This document shows positions 8,025 through 15,641 of a stretch of DNA of 64,000 nt, piece by piece. The notes beneath the pieces were generated by a model. That model ran no database searches. It saw only the letters and a list, made by a program, of their open reading frames with translations, and was not told the DNA's origin. The stretch covers positions 124,001 to 188,000 of the forward strand of contig JAEBDY010000015.1 in assembly GCA_049997955.1 (NCBI GenBank), written 5' to 3'. Every line of letters begins with the position of its first letter. Within the stretch, counting starts at the first letter, position 1. Position numbers and translations under genes: made by a program. This stretch comes from Umezawaea sp049997955. Its GTDB lineage: Bacteria > Actinomycetota > Actinomycetes > Mycobacteriales > Pseudonocardiaceae.

Positions 8025-8080
8025 ATCCTAGGATGCCCACATGTGGCACACGGTGGCAGTTGACACACGGTGGCACTTGA
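8025..8080. promoter_or_regulatory. Candidate TetR operator region with palindromes and direct repeats
   Basis: Between divergent starts lie ATCCTAGGAT (8025-8034) and CCACATGTGG (8037-8046), both perfect palindromes. They are followed by two 16-bp direct repeats differing at one base, ACACGGTGGCAGTTGA (8048-8063) and ACACGGTGGCACTTGA (8065-8080), one every 17 bp. Binding by the adjacent TetR protein is inferred from position only. Confidence 0.5.
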
Positions 8081-8096
8081 TGCGATGGTCCTTCGC

Positions 8097-9245
8097 ATGG
8101 TCAAGGAATTCGATCTCGTGCTGTTCGGCGCGACGGGCTTCGTCGGTCGCCAGGCCACCGCCTACCTGACCGCTCACGCCCCGGCAGGGCTGCGGTGGGC
8201 CGTGGCGGGCCGCGACCCGCGGCGGCTGGCGCAGCTCGGCGCGGCGGTGCCCGCGGTGGTGGCGGACGCCGGGGCTCCGGAACAACTTGCCGCCTTGGCC
8301 GCGCGTACCCGCGTCGTGCTCAACGTCGGAGGCCCCTTCAAGCGATCCGAACCCGCCGGGCGATCCGGGGATCCGCTCGTGGCCGCCTGCATCGCGGCAG
8401 GCGCGCACTACTGCGACATCAGCGGGGAAGCCAGCCGCGTCTCGGTGCTGGTCGACCGGCACGACGACGACGCCCGCTCGGCGGGCGTGCGGATCGTGCC
8501 CTTCTGCGGAGTCAGTTCGCTTCCCGTCGACCTGGGAGTCCTGCTGCTCGACCGCGAACTCGGCGGGGAGCTGTCCCTCGCCAAGGCCGCCCTCGACGTC
8601 GGCGGCGGCATGCTGAACGGCGGCACGGTCGCCGGCATGATCGACGCCTGGGACTCCGGGGAGGCGCTCGCGGACCGCGACCCCTTCCTGCTCGGCCCGG
8701 ACCGGCGACCGGACCCCGTCGAGCGCGACCCCCGCGGCCTGCGCTACGACCGCGACCTGCGCACCTGGGTCGCGGCCTCGCCGATGGGCCTCTCCGACAC
8801 GCGCGCCGTGCGCTTCAGCGCGACGCTGACGGGCAGGGACGTCCGCTTCCAGGAGTACCTGGCCTACCCCGGCGCGGCAGGCGCTTTCCGGACGGCCGCC
8901 GTGCGGGCGGCGCTGAGCGGTTTCGACGCGGCCGTCCGGTGGCGACCGACTCGGCGCGTCGTGGGTCGCCTGGTCCCGCCGGGGCGAGGGCCGACGCCGA
9001 AGCAGATGGACGGCGGGTACCTGCGGATGCGGCTCTGGGGCCGGGACGACGCGGGCCGCACCGCGGGCCTGACCCTGGACGCGACCGGTGACCCGGCGAA
9101 CCGGATCACCGTGGTCTGCGCGTGCGAGAGCGCGCTGATGCTCACCCGGCAGGAGTCCGACCGCTGCGGCGTCCTGACCCCGAGCGTCGCGTTCGGTGCG
9201 GACATGGCCGTCCGGCTGCGGGCCGCGGGGATGCGGATCGGCTGA
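8097..9245 (+). CDS. Saccharopine dehydrogenase-like NAD(P)-binding protein (trans-acting enoyl reductase type)
   Basis: A 382-residue protein with an N-terminal Rossmann motif, DLVLFGATGFVGRQ, right after the start, then the layout of the saccharopine dehydrogenase / trans-acting enoyl reductase family (COG3268; mycobacterial Rv2449c/Rv2953 type). Relatives act on lipid or polyketide chains or are uncharacterised, so the substrate here is open. I chose ATG 8097 because the glycine-rich motif then begins within the first ten residues as in relatives; in-frame starts at 8070 and 8085 lie inside or beside the putative operator repeats. It is divergent from, and probably controlled by, the TetR gene. 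Confidence 0.85.
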   Translation: MVKEFDLVLFGATGFVGRQATAYLTAHAPAGLRWAVAGRDPRRLAQLGAAVPAVVADAGAPEQLAALAARTRVVLNVGGPFKRSEPAGRSGDPLVAACIAAGAHYCDISGEASRVSVLVDRHDDDARSAGVRIVPFCGVSSLPVDLGVLLLDRELGGELSLAKAALDVGGGMLNGGTVAGMIDAWDSGEALADRDPFLLGPDRRPDPVERDPRGLRYDRDLRTWVAASPMGLSDTRAVRFSATLTGRDVRFQEYLAYPGAAGAFRTAAVRAALSGFDAAVRWRPTRRVVGRLVPPGRGPTPKQMDGGYLRMRLWGRDDAGRTAGLTLDATGDPANRITVVCACESALMLTRQESDRCGVLTPSVAFGADMAVRLRAAGMRIG

Positions 9246-9415
9246 CCCCGTTCGAGGTCCGGGAGCGAGCCGTCCGGTGAACTCCCGGTGGCGCGCACGT
9301 CCCGGGCCCCGGTGCGGGCACTGTTCACCTGCGCGACCAACCGGGGTAATGACCGGTGCTCAGCATTCCGGGGAACACTTGACGCCGAACAGGCGAACGA
9401 GCTCGGGGAGTTGTG

Positions 9416-10660
9416 GTGTCAATGCCGACGAACAAGGCCGCAGCAGTCACCGTCGTGGGGATCCCCGCGCGCAACGAGGCGACCACCGTCGCCGCTGTCG
9501 CCCGAGCCGCGGACGCGGGCTTGCGGGCGGCGTTCCCCGACGGCAGGAACGTCGTGGTGCTGGCCGACAACGGCAGCACCGACGGCACCCCCGAGCGCTT
9601 CGAGGGCACCGAGCTGGCCGTGGAGAAGGTGGTCGTCCGGTCCGGCGGGATCGGCACCGGCAAGGGCACCAACGTGTTCGAGATCCTCGACCAGGGCGCG
9701 ATCCTCGGCGCGGACCGGGTGCTGCTGCTGGACGCCGACGTCCGGTCGACCGAACCGGAGTGGATCGACCGGTTGGCGTGCGCCGTGGACGGTCCGGAAC
9801 CGACGATCGCGGTGCCCGCGTACCGGCGCAACCGGTTCGAGGCCAACACCACCAACCACCTCGCCAGCCCGCTGCTGGCCGCCGTGTACGGCGTCCACGT
9901 GCAGCAGCCGATCGGCGGCGAGTTCGCGTTCAACCGGGCGTTCATCGAGCGCGCCAGGACGTGGGCGCGGCCCGCCAGCTCCTACCTGTACGGCATCGAC
10001 GTGTGGCTGACCGCCAACGCGCTGCGGGAGAACCTGCGCGTGGTCGAGGTCCCGCTGGGGCGCAAGCTGCACAACTCGCCGTTCCCGAAGATCCTGCGCC
10101 TGCCCCAGCAGGTGCTGGACTCGCTGTTCCACGTCCTGCTGCACACCGACGGCGTCCGCCCGCCCGAGCCGCGCGAGGCGGTGGTCCGCGCCGCGATCGA
10201 CAGCGCCTCCGTGCGGCCCGATCCGGTCGTGGTCGCCCACGTGACCCGGCAGGTGGGCCGGTACCTGCTCGACCACTGGACGGGCGTCAGCGCCCTGTTC
10301 CCGGCCGCGCGCGACCTCCGGGCCGCGCCGTGGGGGCTGCGGGTCGGCACGGAGGAGTGGCCGCAACTGCTGGCCGACGCCGTCGCCGGGGTCGCGGCGG
10401 GCGACCTGGAGTCGACCCGCGACCACCTGGTGGCGCTGTACGTGAACCGGGTGCTGACGTTCTGGGACGAGATCGAAGGCCTCGACGGGCCCCGGATCGA
10501 CGTGCTGCTCGACCGCCAGGCCACCGACGCGGTCGAGGCCGTGAAGTCCCGGAGCATCGCGTTCGACCGAACGGTCGCACCCCCGGTGTTCCACGAGAAC
10601 CACTGGGTGGGCTACAACGAGGAGTCCGAACAGCCCCTCGGGTGGAGCGTTCCGGCCTGA
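9416..10660 (+). CDS. GT-A glycosyltransferase, mannosylglycerate-synthase-like (GT78 type)
   Basis: A protein of about 414 residues. The N-terminal GT-A domain has VVGIPARNEA, then LADNGSTDGTP, the donor/metal motif LLLDADVRS and the QPIGGEFAFNR segment. Together with GIDVWLTANAL these recall mannosylglycerate synthase (GDP-mannose to glycerate; a compatible solute). The C-terminal half is helical and less conserved. Starts are ambiguous: GTG 9413, GTG 9416 and ATG 9422 are clustered. GTG 9416 has the best spacing from GGGGAG at 9405-9410. No phosphatase or other solute gene is adjacent, so mannosylglycerate is only a suggestion. Confidence 0.78.
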   Translation: MSMPTNKAAAVTVVGIPARNEATTVAAVARAADAGLRAAFPDGRNVVVLADNGSTDGTPERFEGTELAVEKVVVRSGGIGTGKGTNVFEILDQGAILGADRVLLLDADVRSTEPEWIDRLACAVDGPEPTIAVPAYRRNRFEANTTNHLASPLLAAVYGVHVQQPIGGEFAFNRAFIERARTWARPASSYLYGIDVWLTANALRENLRVVEVPLGRKLHNSPFPKILRLPQQVLDSLFHVLLHTDGVRPPEPREAVVRAAIDSASVRPDPVVVAHVTRQVGRYLLDHWTGVSALFPAARDLRAAPWGLRVGTEEWPQLLADAVAGVAAGDLESTRDHLVALYVNRVLTFWDEIEGLDGPRIDVLLDRQATDAVEAVKSRSIAFDRTVAPPVFHENHWVGYNEESEQPLGWSVPA

Positions 10661-10695
10661 CGTAACGACCTGGCTCGCGGGAGCGCTCAACAGGC

Positions 10696-10905
10696 ATGAG
10701 CCGACGCGGCGACCTGCCGAGCAGAGGACGTGCGAAAGGGCCGGTGGCCCTGGTGCTGCTGGCCGTGGTGTTCCTGGCGCTGGCGGTGTGGAACGGGATC
10801 CTGGCCGTGGGCGACTCGGCCCTTTGGCGCAGCGTCACGGCGGCGGCGTGCGGACTGTGCGCCGCCGCCCTCGTGGTGGTCGCCGTCAACGATCGGCGGA
10901 AGTGA
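10696..10905 (+). CDS. Small membrane protein, two helices
   Basis: A 69-residue protein with a basic N-terminus (SRRGDLPSRGRAKG), two hydrophobic helices at about 17-38 and 44-63, and a basic tail NDRRK. The ATG at 10696 is preceded by GGGAG. I do not recognise the family. It sits directly before the YkvA gene and may accompany it. Confidence 0.6.
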   Translation: MSRRGDLPSRGRAKGPVALVLLAVVFLALAVWNGILAVGDSALWRSVTAAACGLCAAALVVVAVNDRRK

Positions 10906-10930
10906 GGCCTCGACCGATAAGGTCGGTGCC

Positions 10931-11455
10931 ATGGTCTTCTTCGGCGCTCTCCTGGCCCTGCTGGGATTGGCGACGCTCGCGTTCCGCGACGCCGACGTCC
11001 TCGGCGTGTCACCGCTCGGCCTCGGCATCGGGCTGCTGGTGATCGGCGCGGCGTCGATCGGGCTCGGTTTCCTGCGGCGCGCTCGGGCACGTCGCCAGCG
11101 CATCGCCCGTGGCGAGCCGGAACCGATCGGCAACGTCTTCGACCGGGCCAGGGCGCTGCCCAGGCTGCTGCGGGCGGCGCGCAAGGACGGGTACGCGGGC
11201 TTGCCCAAGGGCCGCATGGCGCTGTGGGGCTTCGCCCTGGTGTACCTGGTGTCCCCCATCGACGTGATCCCGGAACTGCTGCCGATCATCGGGGTGACCG
11301 ACGACGCCGGTGTCGCAGTGTGGCTGCTCACCAGCGTGTCGGCCGCGACCGGGGTGTACCTGCGGTGGGAGAAGGAACGCAAGGGCAGCCAGGGTCCGGG
11401 CCAACGGGGTCAACTGGGTCAGACCGGGTTGCCGCCGACCTCTCCTCCTGGCTAG
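10931..11455 (+). CDS. YkvA/DUF1232 family membrane protein
   Basis: A 174-residue protein. Two membrane helices lie at the N-terminus (about 1-45) and the DUF1232 core follows, with the signature YLVSPIDVIPELLPIIGVTDD at about 95-115. The function of the family is not known. The ATG at 10931 is 7 nt after TAAGGT (10918-10923), which fits a leaderless transcript; longer frames upstream pass through the small membrane gene out of frame. Its stop overlaps the convergent DUF397 gene by 4 bp. Confidence 0.85.
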   Translation: MVFFGALLALLGLATLAFRDADVLGVSPLGLGIGLLVIGAASIGLGFLRRARARRQRIARGEPEPIGNVFDRARALPRLLRAARKDGYAGLPKGRMALWGFALVYLVSPIDVIPELLPIIGVTDDAGVAVWLLTSVSAATGVYLRWEKERKGSQGPGQRGQLGQTGLPPTSPPG

Positions 11456-11676
11456 TCGAGAGCGCCCAGGAACGCCCGCCACTGGACCACCGGGAACGCG
11501 AGCACCGGACCGGTGGAGTTCTTGGAGTCCCGCACGAGCACACCGGGCTCGGTGGGAGCGACCTCGACGCAGTCGCCGTTGGGGTCAGCGCTGTAGCTGC
11601 TCTTGCGCCAAGCCAGCTCGACACAGTTCTGCTGGCCACTGGTGCTGCAACTGCTCTTACGCCAGCTCAGGTCCAT
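11452..11676 (-). CDS. DUF397 protein with partial internal duplication
   Basis: A 74-residue DUF397 protein of the small regulators paired with XRE/DUF5753 proteins (BldB/AbaA-orfD/WhiJ-type pairs in Streptomyces). The usual motif W-x-K-S-S-x-S...C-V-E appears twice: LSWRKSSCSTSGQQNCVEL at residues 3-21 and LAWRKSSYSADPNGDCVEV at 21-39, followed by a single normal C-terminal part (RDSK...WRAFL). Such proteins are thought to counteract or modulate the neighbouring DNA-binding protein. The ATG at 11676 lies 10 bp after the XRE gene stop, so the two form an operon. Confidence 0.88.
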   Translation of the reverse strand: MDLSWRKSSCSTSGQQNCVELAWRKSSYSADPNGDCVEVAPTEPGVLVRDSKNSTGPVLAFPVVQWRAFLGALD

Positions 11677-11686
11677 CGCAGTCCTC

Positions 11687-12562
11687 TCAACGGTCGTAAA
11701 CGTCCGCCCAGTGGGCGAACACCAACCGCGATTGTTCCGCATCCAGCGCCAAGTTGCCGAGAGCGTCACTCTTGCGCTGGTACACCTCGATCGACGTCTC
11801 ATCCTCGGCGAAGACGGTCGCCACGTCGTTCTCCGCGTAGGCAACCGGCTTGATCGGGGTCGCGAAGGTCATCAGGTTGTAGGCGTAGACCAGAGCCGGA
11901 TGCCCCGGTGCCGAGAGCGGGATGACTCGCGGCCTCAGTCTCGACCACCCACACATGAAGGCCAGGCGCATCATCTGGTCATGCATGACCTGGCTGCCAC
12001 CGATCACCGCCTGCAAGGCGGCCTCGTGGATGTAGAAGGTCGCATCGGGTGCGCGCCCACCGCCCAACACCTGCTGCCGCTCGATGCGGCTCGCGACGAA
12101 GAAGTCCAGCTCCTCCGCTGATAGTGACACATACTGGCTCATCACCGCCCTCATGTAGGGCTCGGTTTGCAGCAAGCCGGGGATGAGCATCGGCTCGTAC
12201 TTGTGCATCGTCAGTGCTGCCCGCTCGTGGATCATCAGGCACAGCAGGTTGTCCGACAGCCGCCCCTCGTGGACCCGGATGAAGTGGCCCACGTCCTGTT
12301 CGGACGCTATGCGGCGAATCCGGTCCCTGGTCTGCCGATCCGCGCCCAGCTTGCCCAGCAGCGTGCCGTAGTCCCAGGAGTCCGTGCCGCGCCAGCCGTG
12401 CTCCATCTTGCTGAGCTTGCCGGGCGACCACCCCAGTTCCTCGGCGACCGTGGTGGCCTTCAGCTTGGCGCGCTTGCGGGCCAGGTGGAGTTCCTGGCCC
12501 AGCTCCCTGCTGCGCGCGGTGGTCGGCCGGGCGTGGTGCTCGGTGTCCAGGTCTGCGTCCAT
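11687..12562 (-). CDS. XRE family regulator with DUF5753 domain
   Basis: A 291-residue regulator. An N-terminal helix-turn-helix (about 15-70, LGQELHLARKRAKLKATTVAEELG then SPGKLSKMEHG) is followed by the DUF5753 domain, seen in MLIPGLLQTEPYMRAV and the FVASRIERQQVL segment. This class forms antagonist pairs with DUF397 proteins and tunes development or secondary metabolism in streptomycetes. ATG 12562 (MDADLDTEHH) places the helix-turn-helix at its usual distance; the frame could start at 12619, but the extra 19 residues look non-native. Confidence 0.9.
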   Translation of the reverse strand: MDADLDTEHHARPTTARSRELGQELHLARKRAKLKATTVAEELGWSPGKLSKMEHGWRGTDSWDYGTLLGKLGADRQTRDRIRRIASEQDVGHFIRVHEGRLSDNLLCLMIHERAALTMHKYEPMLIPGLLQTEPYMRAVMSQYVSLSAEELDFFVASRIERQQVLGGGRAPDATFYIHEAALQAVIGGSQVMHDQMMRLAFMCGWSRLRPRVIPLSAPGHPALVYAYNLMTFATPIKPVAYAENDVATVFAEDETSIEVYQRKSDALGNLALDAEQSRLVFAHWADVYDR

Positions 12563-12573
12563 GGCACCTGAAG

Positions 12574-13119
12574 CTAACGCCCGTCGGCCCTGGAACCGTT
12601 GTCGAGCACCACATTCCACTCCAAGGGATCACTCGGGTCGTGTTCGTGACCACGGGTCAACACCTGCCGCAGGACGCCGATCCACCAGATGATCGTCAGG
12701 GCGATGACGGTCGGGTTCTTCACGAACAGCAGCAGCGCCAGGTGGTCCGGGCCCGCGAGCGCCTCGGCTCCCACGTCGAACACCAGGAACGCCACCGCCA
12801 GCAGCACGGCCTGGAGCACCAGCGCGCGCCAGCGGGTCCGCGCGAACCGGCCGGCGTCGGCCCACCGCCACGGCACCCCGCGGAACGCGATCCGCCAGAT
12901 CACCACCACCAGCAGGACGCGGGCGGCCATCACGAGCACCTCCGAGGCCACCGCCCACGGCGTCGGGATCGGGCTGTCACGGCCGACCACCATCAGGCGC
13001 TGCACCGAACCCACCAGCGACAGTCCCACCACCAGCACGAGGTGGCGGCAGTAGAACCGCCACGTCCACCTCGGCACCTCCAGCGACCTCCGGACTTCTT
13101 CTCCCCAGGTGCTCGCCAT
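12574..13119 (-). CDS. Integral membrane protein, unknown function, MarR-linked
   Basis: A 181-residue protein with about four hydrophobic segments (about 26-45, 55-75, 100-118 and 126-146), arginine- and tryptophan-rich loops and an acidic C-terminus. AGGGGAA precedes the ATG at 13119. I recognise no family. It is divergent from the MarR gene across 41 bp that contain a perfect operator-like palindrome, so it is probably the main target of that regulator. Confidence 0.7.
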   Translation of the reverse strand: MASTWGEEVRRSLEVPRWTWRFYCRHLVLVVGLSLVGSVQRLMVVGRDSPIPTPWAVASEVLVMAARVLLVVVIWRIAFRGVPWRWADAGRFARTRWRALVLQAVLLAVAFLVFDVGAEALAGPDHLALLLFVKNPTVIALTIIWWIGVLRQVLTRGHEHDPSDPLEWNVVLDNGSRADGR

Positions 13120-13140
13120 GATCGTTCCCCTCCCTCAACG

Positions 13141-13161
13141 TTTTAGTTGACTATACTAAAA
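13141..13161. promoter_or_regulatory. MarR operator palindrome overlapping both -10 elements
   Basis: TTTTAGT (13141-13147) and ACTAAAA (13155-13161) form a perfect inverted repeat with a 7-nt spacer. The spacer contributes TATACT (13152-13157) on the + strand and TATAGT on the minus strand, which are good -10 hexamers for the two divergent genes. One bound MarR dimer would block both promoters. Confidence 0.7.
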
Positions 13162-13625
13162 TGTCGACGAAGGTAAAGTACCGGTTCATGGACAGGGGTG
13201 CGGCGGTCGGGCGTGAGCTGAGCACGGCGGTGGTGATGTTCCACGAGGCCGTCGGGCAGCGGCTCGGGGTGAGCGCGGGCGATCAGCGAGCGCTCACGCT
13301 GCTGCGCGGCGGGCCGCTGAGCGCCGGGGCGCTGGCCAAGGAGATCGGCCTCACCCCCGGTGCGGTGACGGGCATGGTCGACCGGCTGGAACGGGCCGGG
13401 CTGGTGCGGCGCGAGGTCGACCCGAACGACCGCAGGCGCGTGGTCGTCACCGCCACCGAGTCCGGCCGGAACGCGCACACCGGCCTCTTCGGCGAACTGG
13501 CCGCCGCGATGGCCGCGATGATGACCCGCTACTCCCCCGCCGAGCAGCACGTCATCTCGGACTTCGTCGACCGCACGGTCGAGGTGCTGAAGGATCAAAC
13601 GGCGAAGCTGACCGACAAGGGTTGA
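13161..13625 (+). CDS. MarR family transcriptional regulator
   Basis: A 154-residue MarR regulator. The winged helix-turn-helix lies at about 52-100 (LSAGALAKEIGLTPGAVTGMVDRLERAGLVRR, wing EVDPNDRRRVVV). The ATG at 13161 falls inside the operator palindrome. If TATACT at 13152-13157 is the -10, transcription would begin near 13164 and the in-frame ATG at 13188 (MDRGAAVG) would be the true start; I cannot decide between them. The 3' end carries a 14-bp tandem duplication (13609-13622, 13623-13636) that introduces the stop, so the C-terminus was probably altered recently. Confidence 0.88.
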   Translation: MSTKVKYRFMDRGAAVGRELSTAVVMFHEAVGQRLGVSAGDQRALTLLRGGPLSAGALAKEIGLTPGAVTGMVDRLERAGLVRREVDPNDRRRVVVTATESGRNAHTGLFGELAAAMAAMMTRYSPAEQHVISDFVDRTVEVLKDQTAKLTDKG

Positions 13626-14210
13626 CCGACAAGGACTACTGACATCTTCGTGCGCGGCAGGCAAGTCGAGACGCCGGATCGGTCCGAAAAGGACTAAATC
13701 CTCCCGCGATGACGAGCACGTCCGGGCTCATCGCGTGACGGGCGGCTGAGCGCTCCGCGACGACGGCGTCCACGAAGACACCCCTCGCCGGAGCGGCACG
13801 GGCAACCGTCCGCACGGTCGACACGCACCCGCCTGCACACTCACCGCGCCGCACACCGGAGCACGCCCAACCACTCCCGCGAACACCGGCGCGAGCGGAG
13901 TGCCGATGGGCACGGGGCACAGCCCTCACCCGTGGCACCACGGCTCGACCGGGCGTTCCGCGACCTCCGCCGGACCTCCGGAATGCGGAATAGCCATTGG
14001 CGAGTCACCTCACGCTGTGAAACGAACGCGTCCACGACGATTCACGCGTGCGGTGGATATGCGGCAATAAGCAGCTCTGGGTAACGTCTGAATTCCAGCC
14101 GCACTCATCGACGACGCAGGCATCCCGCCTTTCCCCCTCTTCGCCTGCCCGCTTCACCGACGACAAGTTCTCCATTCTGCAATTCCGGTAGAGTTGGAAA
14201 GGGAACCCGA
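13626..14210. other. Intergenic region, 585 bp
   Basis: No believable gene: the open frames are short and arginine/proline-rich. It contains a hairpin (13705-13735) near its left end, a relatively AT-rich stretch upstream of the protease (about 13980-14195) and, at 14171-14186, a 16-mer that recurs with one mismatch upstream of the SDR gene. Confidence 0.4.
13705..13735 (+). terminator. Hairpin, possible terminator of the MarR gene
   Basis: CGCGATGA (13705-13712) pairs perfectly with TCATCGCG (13728-13735) around a 15-nt loop, 80 bp after the MarR stop. Confidence 0.4.
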
Positions 14211-15368
14211 GTGAAACGAATTGCTCAGAAGTCCGTCGGCGCGCTCGCACTGGCGCTCGCGCTGATCGGGGCCAACCTCCACCCCGCCTCCGCGGGCGAT
14301 ACCGCGACCACGTCGTCGCCGTCCTCGCCCAAGGTCAGCGCCGCGCTGTCCGAGGCCCTCCAGCGGGACCTGCACCTGACCGCGGAGCAAGCGGCAGACC
14401 GGTTAACGCGCGAGGAGACCGCGCGGGGGGTCGAGCAGCGGGCCAAGGACGCGTTGGGCGCGACGTACGCGGGTAGCTGGTACGACGCCGACAGCGGCAA
14501 GCTCATCGTCCAGACCACCGGCTCCTCCGAGGTCGCGGCCCTGAAGGGCACGGATTCCGAGGTGCGGACCGTCGCCCGCTCCGCGGCCGAGCTGGACGCC
14601 GTCAAGTCCGGCATCGACGCGCTGGCGGGCAAGCACGCGCCCGCCGCGATCAACGGCTGGCACGTCGACGCGAAGACCAACAGCGTGGTGGTCGCCGTCA
14701 ACCGGGCCAAGGTCGACGACGCCGCGAAGTCCTTCCTGGACAAGGCGATCGCCGGTCGTGACCACGTCCGCGTCGTGGACGAGGCCGATTCGCCCCGCAC
14801 GTACGCCGACGTCGTCGGCGGGTGGCCTTACTACATCAACTTCGGCGGTCGCTGCTCGGAGGGCTTCAGCGTCTACGGCGGCTTCGTCTCCGCGGGCCAC
14901 TGCGGCACGCCCGGTGCCACCGTCTCCGACCACAACGGCACCGTGATCGGCAGTTTCGCCGGCTCCACCTTCCCCTACTACGACTACTCCTTCGTCAGCA
15001 CCCAGGCAGGCGTGAACCTGTGGGGCTACGTCGAGGGCTACAACGGCTCCTGGTACTACGTCCGCGGCTCGGCCCAGGTCCCCCAGGGCTCCGGCATCTG
15101 CCGTTCCGGCTCCACCACCGGTATGTGGTGCGGCACCCTCCTGGACCGCGGGTGGACCGTGAACTACCCCCAGGGCACCGTCTACGGCCTGACCCGCACC
15201 AACGTCTGCGCCGAGCCGGGCGACTCCGGCGGCTCCTGGCTCAGCGCCAACCAGGCCCAGGGCGTCACCTCCGGCGGCTCGGGCAACTGCAGCACCGGCG
15301 GCACGACGTACTACCAGGAGGTCAACCCCATCCTGTCCGCCTACGGCCTCACCCTGATCCTGAGCTGA
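14211..15368 (+). CDS. Secreted S1 family serine protease (streptogrisin/alpha-lytic type)
   Basis: A 385-residue preproenzyme. The signal peptide covers about 1-28 (ending HPASAG), a propeptide of the alpha-lytic/streptogrisin type runs to about residue 199 and the mature chymotrypsin-like domain begins near ADVVGGWPY. The catalytic triad is visible: His230 (SAGHCG), Asp258 (YYDYS) and Ser339 (GDSGGSW). Six cysteines are placed as in streptogrisins. The propeptide would guide folding and be removed autocatalytically outside the cell. The GTG at 14211 follows GGAAAGGGA. A strong terminator follows the stop, so it is probably monocistronic. Confidence 0.95.
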   Translation: MKRIAQKSVGALALALALIGANLHPASAGDTATTSSPSSPKVSAALSEALQRDLHLTAEQAADRLTREETARGVEQRAKDALGATYAGSWYDADSGKLIVQTTGSSEVAALKGTDSEVRTVARSAAELDAVKSGIDALAGKHAPAAINGWHVDAKTNSVVVAVNRAKVDDAAKSFLDKAIAGRDHVRVVDEADSPRTYADVVGGWPYYINFGGRCSEGFSVYGGFVSAGHCGTPGATVSDHNGTVIGSFAGSTFPYYDYSFVSTQAGVNLWGYVEGYNGSWYYVRGSAQVPQGSGICRSGSTTGMWCGTLLDRGWTVNYPQGTVYGLTRTNVCAEPGDSGGSWLSANQAQGVTSGGSGNCSTGGTTYYQEVNPILSAYGLTLILS

Positions 15369-15390
15369 TCACTTCCCGATTCCCGTAGCG

Positions 15391-15428
15391 ATCCTGCCCG
15401 TGCGCGGATTCCCGCGCACGGGCAGGAT
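15391..15428 (+). terminator. Strong terminator after the protease gene
   Basis: A perfect 17-bp stem, 15391-15407 with 15412-15428, and a 4-nt loop (ATTC), 22 bp after the protease stop. Confidence 0.85.
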
Positions 15429-15641
15429 GCTTCGCGCCCCGAAATTCCGCGCATCGCGACAATTCCTATTCCACGCCTCCCCGTCTATCACGGAAACGTC
15501 ATCGCGCACTAATCCACCTTGAAAACTTTCCACTCTGCAATTCCTCCGAATGCGGGACGACCGGATACCCGAATCGTCAGCAGACGTGCGAACCGAACCG
15601 CCGATCAGCGACCGCTTCCGCACCGCACTACCGTCGACCGG

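Noticed and set aside
13636..14250. Several minus-strand frames of 60-100 residues upstream of the protease
   Set aside because: Arginine- and cysteine-rich shadow composition and no start signals; one overlaps the protease start.
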